From: Whitmania pigra | Lineage: Eukaryota; Annelida; Clitellata; Hirudinida; Haemopidae | Assembly: GCA_021613335.1 (NCBI GenBank) | Contig: JAJTWR010000311.1 | Span: 1,056,001 to 1,120,000, forward strand | DNA length: 64,000 bases | Direction: 5' to 3' | Shown here: positions 55,982 to 64,000 of the stretch, in pieces | How positions within the stretch are numbered: the stretch's first letter is position 1 | Layout: each line of letters starts with the position of its first letter | The notes under the pieces: generated by a model | Told to the model about the DNA's origin: nothing | Database searches by the model: none | What the model saw: the letters and a program-made list of their open reading frames with translations, nothing else | Position numbers and translations under genes: made by a program

Positions 55982-58435
55982 TTACAAATCTTTTTTGCTA
56001 AAATAACTGGCCATAGGGTCGTCTGCTCTCATTCTAAGTCTTTGGTAGGCTTCGACTTCCTCCTCCGTGGGGCCTTTGCTGTCATACATAACATTGTAGG
56101 GGCAATCCTTGTCACCCTTTTCCAACATCTTGTCAACATCCATCTGTCTCAATTTTTCTTTTTTGATCGCCTTCTTCAACTTTTTCTCGTATTCTTCATC
56201 GTCGGAAGTTTCTCGGAGCTTCTTCTTTTTGTGTTTATGCTTCTTTTTCTTTTGTTTCTTGTCTTCTTTTGAATCATTTCCATTCTTAGTCTAGATAAAT
56301 TATATTTTGTTACTAACATAAATATTAACATATTATTGTTGTATCCGTTAATGTTTTTAATGTAATCTTATTTTCTTTGTTAAAGTGAAAGGAACAAATG
56401 AGAAATGAGACTTACTTTTCTTGACGTTTGTTCATCATCGTCATCTTCATCGGAATCTGATGATTCGTCGGAAGTTTCGTGCTTCTTATGTTTCCTCTTC
56501 TTGCTCTTGTGTTTCTTCTTTTCTTCTCTCCTCTTCTTTTCATCTGCTTGTATCCTCTCCAAATGTTGGTGAAGCAACGAATTTGAATCAATAATCGACT
56601 TCACCGGTTCAATTTCAGTAGCATTTTTGAGAACAACTTCTGCATTTGCTTCTTGGGATTCCTTATCGTTCAAAATATTTTCTTTCAGGCCAGCTTCGCC
56701 GATGCAATACGAGCCCCTAACAAGAGAGTGGCAGCAACTGTAACCCCATCTTCCAGCCTCCCAATAGGAACCCCAGACTTCAGTGTGGTTCTTTTCCAGC
56801 ACATCCTCTTCATATTTTGACTTGACGACTCTTTTCTTGTTTCCCTTCACCAACGTTCCATGCCTTGAATATTCGACGTATTCTTCATTCTGACCCAAAA
56901 GGAATTCTATAGGCGGAGCATCGAGATGCTCTTGACCTCCGTATTTTTCCAGAATGCTTCCTTTGGCCTTTTCTTTGTAGGTCTCCTTTTTTTTCTGATA
57001 TTCTCTGTGAAGCAACTCCAGCTTTGTTGGATCTGCCTGAACATTAACATCTGTTCCTTTAGAATAGGCTTCCCAGGCAAACATCTGTTTTTTGACGGTA
57101 TCGCTTGCTTCGCCAGACCACCTTACAAAGTTATCACCTGCATAGGGCAACTCTTTAGCATCTACTCCATTACCATCGAAAGGATTAGCCCTCATGGCTC
57201 TGGTCTTTGGGTCATAGAAGGCAGAATTAACATCAAGATTGTAGAGATACTTGGCTGTGTCTTCTCTAATTCTGAGATTTCTGACAGTAATCCTTTGCTT
57301 TGTCTCAAACTTCTGACCGGGCATAGCAATATCATCTGCATATTTGTCATCATCTTCATCTTCATCGTCATCTGGTCCTTCATCTCCATGTTTTTCATCA
57401 AGAAGAGATGTTTCCAATTTTTTGGCCTTCATTTCACGTTTGACTTCCTCCACCTTTTGAAAATCCTCCACAATCTTCTTATGCTCAATGGGGTCGTAGC
57501 CATTCCACCTATCTCTTTTGCCATCATACGAGAGATGAAGATTTGGCTGTTCACAATCATCTGGGGCAAACTTTCTACTATACTTGGCTCCTACCTTTCT
57601 AGGCTTTTCAAGACAAAATTTTTTCGTGTGTCCTAGAGCACCACAATTCTCACAAGCCCCTTCCCTGAATTTGGTGGCAACCTTGCCCATCTGAGCACCT
57701 TTAATGTACCATTCCTCCATTGAAGAGTAATGCTCCTTTCTTTCATCTGGCTCTCTTTGATGCTTCAATGTTGGTCTCATGGCTCCAGTGTACCACGGAG
57801 CTTGCATGATATATTGAGGAATGTGTGGATTGATGTCCCTAAATAAATATATAAGCAGTTAATTATTCTCAACCCTTTCAAAGTCTTTCCATTTTTATTG
57901 ATAAATAAAAACCATAATACACTTACTTTCCCTCCTCATCTTGCATGGCTGGAGCTGTACCAGCCTTCCTAGCCTCTTCCAACTCTTTGATCTTTCTCCA
58001 ATCTTCTTTTTTCTTTTTTTCACTAGTCTCATCCACCATCTCCTCAGTTTTGGTCATTTTTGCCACCATTGAAGGTGGTACATTTACTTGAAAGGACATC
58101 TTTACCTGAGCTAAAATCATTCATTACACTATATTAGTGCTATAAAATATCAAATTTAACATAGCTTGCCTGAACTGGCAAGTTATCCTTAAAGAACATT
58201 ATGGAATGCTAATACCATCAAACATTTACTGTTGTAGTTGTACATATGCTTAATTTATATCATTTTGATTGCAAATGTTTCCTTTCACAAAGACTTAAAA
58301 CGATTAACAAATTTAAATCAATAGATGTTTATTATTAAGAAGAAACATGTATGGGGTTGATATGGGATCATTTTTAAATGCTAACTCTAAATAAAAAGAA
58401 TACATCACCAGCTAAAGTTTTTTGAAACTCACCAT
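55982..58435 (-). CDS. SLU7: pre-mRNA splicing factor SLU7
   Basis: Coding exons 58105-57927, 57838-56416 and 56290-55982. From the ATG at 58099 they give 634 aa (human 586). The upstream exon ends exactly in ATG at 58435-58433 before GTGAGT, and joining it to GTAAAGATG gives a start three codons earlier, so the upstream ATG is probably the real one. Landmarks: [25 protein letters not shown], a CCHC zinc knuckle (Cys120, Cys123, His128, Cys133 counted from 58099), [75 protein letters not shown], a Lys-rich tail and [10 protein letters not shown] near the end. SLU7 acts at the second step of splicing in 3' splice-site choice. The middle exon is 1,423 bp, unusually long for this window. Confidence 0.96.
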
Positions 58436-60739
58436 AAAACAACAAAACGACGCTATCTCAACAATATTTAACAAAAGTCCCCTTTTGCCACAAAACACAG
58501 CTACGTATCAAAGTAGCTTTCGTAAACAACGAAGTTTATGTTTATGATATTATCGCTCTTTTAGTTATTGTAAATGTATATACATTAAATCCTTTTTTTA
58601 TAACGAAATTGCGAGACAACAAAAATCTTAATTTCTTATGGAATGTTATAATAAGGAGTTTTTCTCAAGCATTCCTACTCAATGTAAATTGAGTCAGACT
58701 TTCATATGATTTGTTGACGTTTTAATGTACAAACTGTTTTTGTTTGTTATTCAATTTTAAGCATTAAAATATTACATAAAAAAATTTTTTTAATTAAAAA
58801 GACTGGTTAAATCTTTGGGTTTTCTTTGATTTTAGACTATTTTATGACTATTTTAAGTCTAAAATTTCACTTTAAATATTTGATAGATGTTTGTGCAAGT
58901 CACTGGTTAATATTATTTCATGTCAAATAAGTTGAGCAGAATGGGTAAGACTTCTTTTATAAGAATCACAGGTGCGTTCTCTTTATCGCTACCTTAATTC
59001 ATCTAAGTCTACAATTTTCTCTGTGTTTTGAGACTAAGACGCTTTATTACTCTTCAGGTTCAATGGTACAACTTGCCACACTTTCATCACATTGAAGATA
59101 TTCATATGCTGCTGAAAGCAGTGGCGGATTTATGGAGGTCCATGCCTTTCAATAATAATATTAATAACAATAATAATAATCCATACGTGCTTATATTTTG
59201 ATTCGAATTTTCCAGAAGACATCGATTATTCCCAAGCAATTGGATACGTTCTTGCGCAAGGAATCGTTCCAAGTTGAAGAGATTTTTAAAAATAGTGTTT
59301 ATGATCACAATGGTTCTTGAGATCACCGCACCAATCTTCCTCTCCGTATTTGCAATCTGTTAATAGCAAAAATAAGAGTAAATCCCCGTCCGATATTTGT
59401 TGGATATGAAAGATCTAAATTGAATATCCTAGAAATAATGTCTCCTATTTAACTTCAGGGTTCTTTGAAGCCATGGCTTGACATTTTTGACAGCAATCTT
59501 TTGAATGAAGCTTTCGTAGCAGTCAACATCCAAATATCCGACACAATAGTCGTTATCCTTGGATCATTTTTATTTGAGAGTGGCGCAATTGCTACGATAA
59601 AGCTTTGATGCTGAACTTCGAGTAAAATGGCTGTTATTATATAACCTAAATAATATATACGAATACGGAAATACAAATTTTTTATTTTAAACTAAATTGG
59701 GTGGGATTTTTTCACTATCCATGCAAAACAGAAATTGCAACAAAACCAGAAATATTATTCGCGACTATCTATATCGTTCCAAGGTCAGTGTATGTTTATT
59801 GCAAAAATTCAACTTAAATGAATCTTTAATGGTTCTCTTTGTTTCGGTTTTAACTTCGAATTTGATAATTTGTATGTTTTTAGAAAGAAATGCAAGATAA
59901 ATTGAAAACTTTTAACGTTGACAAACCTTAATTCTTTTCTTTCGCGCCTTCGAGTTTTCTAATCATGTCATACATATTAGGAATCTTGCTGAAAAAAGTA
60001 ATGGACTCTGTATGTCCTTTAAATTCGTATGTGTTGTTCTAATTACATTTTAAAATTAAAATAAATACTAGAGACTTAATTAAAATTATCATAGTTATAA
60101 TTCTATATTTATATGCAAATGAATAAATCATCACCTTTTAATAAAAAAAAATTAACTTGACCGGCCCATTCGGTTTAGATTGCTCCAGTGAGAACAATCT
60201 CAAGAGTAGTTATTAATTTTCTCATGTGACAAAATCAGAAATCGGCAAAATGATGTTTACAATATTCGAAGTACATATCAATGTTTCATGCAAATATGCT
60301 AAACCGACAAATTTATCTTACAAGAAATTTTCAGATTAACCAACAATTAAAGGTTCCAAATTTCATTTTCCCGTAACAAACAAAAAAATCGGAATTACTG
60401 ATTCGGCTTAAATCTACAAAGTAACAGTTAAATGCAGTAATAGACGCACTAATGATGAATCCAAATTTTAACAAAGATGTGGAATATATATATTTAGACA
60501 TCAAATCAGTTTTGCCAATGGTCCATTCAACCCCATACTATTCCAAACATGAACTAAAATGAATTCAATTTTAAAGGGTACGTTACAAGTGCTTTAACAA
60601 ATTGACTTATCAAGGTTACTTTAGATCGCAGTTATCGAATGAATTGCTCGGCAAGCTTCAGAATCGATTAAGTTAATAAGCAATAAGTTAACGGACTTTA
60701 TAGCCAGTGAATGATAAAAAAGATTGCAGATTAATTTTT
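58436..60739. other. intergenic between SLU7 and the SDR gene
   Basis: AT-rich. Holds a CAGTGGCGGATTTATGG transposon-like end at 59119. Two short minus-strand stretches follow plausible splice acceptors: 60038-59928 (KGHTESITFFSKIPNMYDM, stop) and 59356-59286 (CKYGEEDWCGDLKNHC, stop). They could be terminal exons but could not be joined into a gene. Confidence 0.4.
59119..59136. mobile_element. CAGTGGCGGATTTATGG transposon-like end
   Basis: Third copy of the terminal word seen at 27828 and 33719. No partner end found. Confidence 0.3.
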
Positions 60740-62612
60740 TTATTTTTCAAGTAAGTTTGATTCATCATTCGAAAGGCAAAACACTGCAGAAAATGTTTCC
60801 GCAGGAGTCACATTTTGTGTCATTTCCAAAGAAAGTTTCCATAAATGTTTGGCATTTTCCTCACTTCTCTGGTGACATCCAAAGAGATTCCTCACCATTT
60901 TCTTCTCATAAAATAGCTAAATAACAACAATAGTAATCTAAAGTTTTGAAAATTCGTATCGAAGACATCACTTCACTATAATTAACTTTTGTAACGAGAA
61001 ATTACTACGAAAAGATACATCAAGGCATTATACAAAAAACTTGCATACTCCGCCAGATAGTTTTTCAACATCTCGACGAATGCAGAGATTGAAGATATTT
61101 TTTGCAGCTGCATCAGTTGGACACAGAATGAAGTAAGAAACGAAACGAAGAATTACGCCTCTTAGGCCAGGCCAATGCTTCTGGAGGTCAGACTGTACTC
61201 GACCTCAGTATGAAAATAAATTAATAAATCATTATGGAAATAAAACTTTATGTAATACAATTGTTTAATAATTTTGTTAGTAGCTAAGCTAATTAATTTT
61301 AAATATTAACTTATTAATTATTAATTTAATGTATTTTAATAATTGGCTACTGTGAATATAATTGATTTAAATGTTGTTTGAATGAATTTTCGAATCGTAT
61401 ATTAAGAGTACTAACAAGACAACTCGAGATTATGTACCGACATAAATTAAAATAAATTAAATGATTTATTAGTTAAGAATAAATAACTTATTAAAATAAA
61501 CATCCATGTATTTTATGTCACGCACATGTATGCGCATAAAATTGAAATACATTTCCACGGCAGGAAGCATTATCACCTGGATGGATGGAAAGGACATCAA
61601 CGCCTTGGTCATGATATTTCCTCTGAACTTCATCGCTAAACAGAACCATGCAAAGTTTGGTATTGGCGTATGACGTCACTATTGAAAACTCATTTTGATT
61701 GGTCAGGGCTGTGACGTCGGAGCTAATCAATTGCGTCGCTCTGCTTATTATGTCAGAGGTCAGGTTTATAATGAGCAGGCGATTATGATGAAGATCGTCG
61801 TCAGCATCTATACGACCTCCGAGGAAGAGCAGCGTAAGCAGGAAGTGGGACAAATAGTTCACCTGGAAACAGTAGTCGTTGCCATCGAGACTCATTTTCT
61901 TGGGTCCCATGTATCCTGGATTGTTTGCAATGCATTTTGACAATTGTATGAGTTAAAAAATGTAATAAATATTTTAATCGGATTCAACCTGCATTGTTAA
62001 TCAGTATGTCCACTTTCTTATATTTTGAAGAAACGCTTCTATAAAAGAGAAGTACGGACTCGAAGGACGATAAATCCAGAAAGAGTTCCACGAATTTGTT
62101 CTCAGCGTCATCTTCATCAATCAATGAATTCTTCGTCACTGATCTACATCCGCCAACAACGGTGGCTCCGTGGCACATCAACTGGTGGGCCAACGTTTTT
62201 CCAATGCCGCTTGAAGTTCCTGAATTATTTGTTTGGCTCTTTTATTTATTTAACTAAAATTGTACATCTAACTAATGCAATTCATTGTAAATGTGTAAGA
62301 ATCAGTTTACTTATAGTTTAAAAGACAATGTAGCCTTCAAAGAAATCAAAAAATAGTGTGGAGAAAGCCATAATAAAATTTTAAGAGTTTTCGGTGAGTC
62401 AATGCTCATAACATTTTCTCTTATATTTTAGAAAAATAAAATTGACTTTATCTGACTCGTCTAGTTAGCAAACCTGTTAGAACTACCACTTTTCCATTCA
62501 AAATGTCCTCGGGAATGTTAAAATCATAATTTCCATGTGATTTGTTTCTGTAGAATTTCATGATGACAAATGCCAGAGGAATTAAACATAAAATAGCTAA
62601 CACGTAGTCCAT
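60740..62612 (-). CDS. short-chain dehydrogenase/reductase, retinol-dehydrogenase-like
   Basis: Exons 62612-62474, 62219-61989, 61915-61577, 61203-61034 and 60916-60740 give 1,056 nt, 351 aa (RDH11-14 proteins are about 316-336). An N-terminal hydrophobic anchor (YVLAILCLIPLAFVIM) precedes the Rossmann fold: TGTSSGIG (residues 46-53) binds NADP(H), then NNAG (121-124), NYLSHFLLTLL, and the catalytic Y206-x3-K210 (SYANTK), followed by VLSIHPG. The C-terminal exons read CPTDAAAKNIFNLC and ENAKHLWKLSLEMT, as in RDH-type enzymes. Such microsomal SDRs reduce or oxidise retinoids or other lipophilic carbonyls; the true substrate is unknown. The acceptor of exon 4 (ACTGAG) is weak but is the only one restoring HPG-R. 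The start is the first ATG; DHRS13- or WWOX-related families are less likely. Confidence 0.85.
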
Positions 62613-63660
62613 TTTATTGCAATATGTTAAACTTTTGTTTATCAATAAACTTTGAATTTTTAGAAATAAATTTTAGTTTATAACGTAAACAATTGCAGCC
62701 TGCAAACTAGTCCAACAGCCTGGTGGTAGAGCGAAGAAATATGAACAGGATTCGCTTTATCGTGGCGCTTGTCTCAAATCGGGGATGATTACTTTCAAAT
62801 ATGTTCAATTAGCTGTTGAAAACAACGCATTTTATCCTTCAAATAGTTTATTTGCACAGAAAGTTGGCAACGACATAAAATTAAGTTTGTCTGTCTTCTG
62901 GTTGTTTTAAAAGTACTCTTGTCTGCACAAATATCCTTTGAATAGGTGTGAAACTTATACAGGTAGTAACAAGCATTTTGAAATTCTGATATTTGGTGGA
63001 ACCTTTAGTTGCGATATATTACTTCTAATGATTAATCTCCATATTTTACCACGAAATTCGTAAAAACAAAACAATCCATCAAATAAATAAAAGATTTTGT
63101 TATTACGATTTCAGTCTTTGGCAATATTTTCTTCTTTGGAGACAGAATTTATAAACAGATGTGTTAAAGTTTGCAAGTGTTTGTTTACAAGTGTAACAAA
63201 TAATAAGAATAAGTCGGACACAAAGATATGGATCGTTGTTGATAGGCGCTTTCTCATCAGATCATGACGGGGGCTGGCATTCCCCTTTTCCCCATCTTTA
63301 CAAAATCTACAATTAGGTTAATCAAAAAGTACAATAACTTAGTGAGTGAATCATTTAACCAGGCTCCATTTAGGACGTGCATTATTGTTACTTATTATTC
63401 GAAAGATTTTTAGTATTTGCCAATTGTTCAAATGCTTGTTTTTTTTTTTTAAACTATTATGTTACACGTTAAAATTAGCATAGATTTTTATAAATTTCAA
63501 AATGACCGATAGAAAAACAATATATTCGTAATTAACTACGTCTGTCATTTAAAAAAAAAACAACATTACCAACACGAATTAGTTAAAATGGACATTTAAA
63601 TAACCTACTTATCGACCATGTAATTGATGTGCAAATGAAAAAATCTTATAACGTAAGAAA
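62613..63660. other. intergenic, no gene recognised
   Basis: AT-rich sequence between the SDR start and the stop of the next minus-strand gene; it should include the SDR promoter and the 3' untranslated region of the right-edge gene. Confidence 0.5.
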
Positions 63661-63887
63661 TCAATTGGACCAACATCTCCTGCTCACGACGGTACTCATC
63701 ACAGCAATTGTAAGGACGAGAAAGGAAGCAAAAGCGTAGTCCGAAGCAGTGGCTCTGCCTTCCTTTGTGCCAACAATTTTTAGAATTCTGTTCTTCCCGA
63801 AGAATGTTAGAAGTGCAGAATCCTCTTCATCATTATAATATTCATCAATGCTTATTGATTCCTTTGTCGTTGTCGAATTTGGATTCT
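63661..63887 (-). CDS. terminal exon of an unrecognised single-pass membrane protein (partial)
   Basis: After a good acceptor (TATTTTAG) a frame of 75 codons runs to TGA at 63663-63661. It is Ser/Thr- and acid-rich at first (KESISIDEYYNDEEDSALL), then basic, and ends with a hydrophobic segment ASDYAFASFLVLTIAVMSTVV followed by a short basic tail (SRRCWSN). This looks like the juxtamembrane region, membrane helix and short cytoplasmic tail of a type I protein, or a tail signal for a lipid anchor. The rest of the gene lies past the right edge, so the family cannot be named. Confidence 0.4.
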
Positions 63888-64000
63888 CTAAAATAATACT
63901 TCAATTTATATTATTCATCCATGTTTATAAATACTTTAAATATTAAATTTGTCCTAATATCAATAAAGTAAGAAACTTTAATCATGGAAATGTTTATTAA

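Noticed and set aside
56926..57636. 236-residue plus-strand frame
   Set aside because: Antisense shadow of the long SLU7 exon; the minus strand encodes the conserved protein.

Overview
This window is a gene-dense piece of an animal nuclear genome. It is AT-rich, with multi-exon genes, mostly GT-AG introns from about 65 bp to a few hundred bp, scattered microsatellites and decayed transposons. No bacterial, viral or organellar gene organisation is visible. The proteins are single-copy metazoan housekeeping or signalling genes (CEP120, coactosin-like, WDR5, ATP synthase subunit g, ABHD17, RPUSD3, ZFAND5/6-like, nucleobindin, RER1, DYRK1A, SLU7, a retinol-dehydrogenase-like SDR). CEP120 implies a lineage that builds centrioles. 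A non-vertebrate bilaterian, perhaps a lophotrochozoan such as an annelid, fits best; that placement is inference from general character, not from a diagnostic marker.

Layout, left to right. 57-357(-): start of a small secreted Cys-pair precursor cut by the window edge. 1583-10850(-): CEP120, 22 exons, complete. 11270-11505: non-autonomous hAT-like element with 8-bp target duplications. 12961-14590(-): coactosin-like. 15667-19104(+): WDR5, head-to-head with coactosin. 19750-20100: decayed SINE-like repeat. 20533-21146(+): ATP5MG. 23018-24217(-): ABHD17. 25215-26690: broken CR1/L2-type LINE on a trinucleotide microsatellite. 28757-31614(+): RPUSD3-like. 32264-33173(-): A20/AN1 zinc-finger protein. 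35174-39058(-): nucleobindin. 40545-43394(-): RER1. 45416-52511(+): DYRK1A/minibrain kinase. 55982-58435(-): SLU7. 60740-62612(-): SDR dehydrogenase. 63661-63887(-): last exon of an unrecognised membrane protein.

Exon models were assembled by hand from splice consensus, reading phase and recall of family sequences; every listed multi-exon model is phase-consistent from start to stop. The genes are not a functional cluster. Neighbours act in different compartments: centriole, actin, chromatin, mitochondrion, Golgi/ER, spliceosome. Shared regulation is plausible only for the two head-to-head pairs, COTL1/WDR5 and RER1/DYRK1A.

I found no convincing new multi-gene system. The most useful leads are: an RPUSD3-like protein that has lost the RluA-family catalytic motif and carries an in-frame TAG unless a 45-nt intron is removed; a GC-AG intron in WDR5; a SLU7 start codon that is the last codon of its exon; a symmetric 33-nt cassette exon in CEP120 beside a minisatellite; an intact-ended hAT MITE; and a LINE deleted for the first catalytic Asp of its reverse transcriptase.
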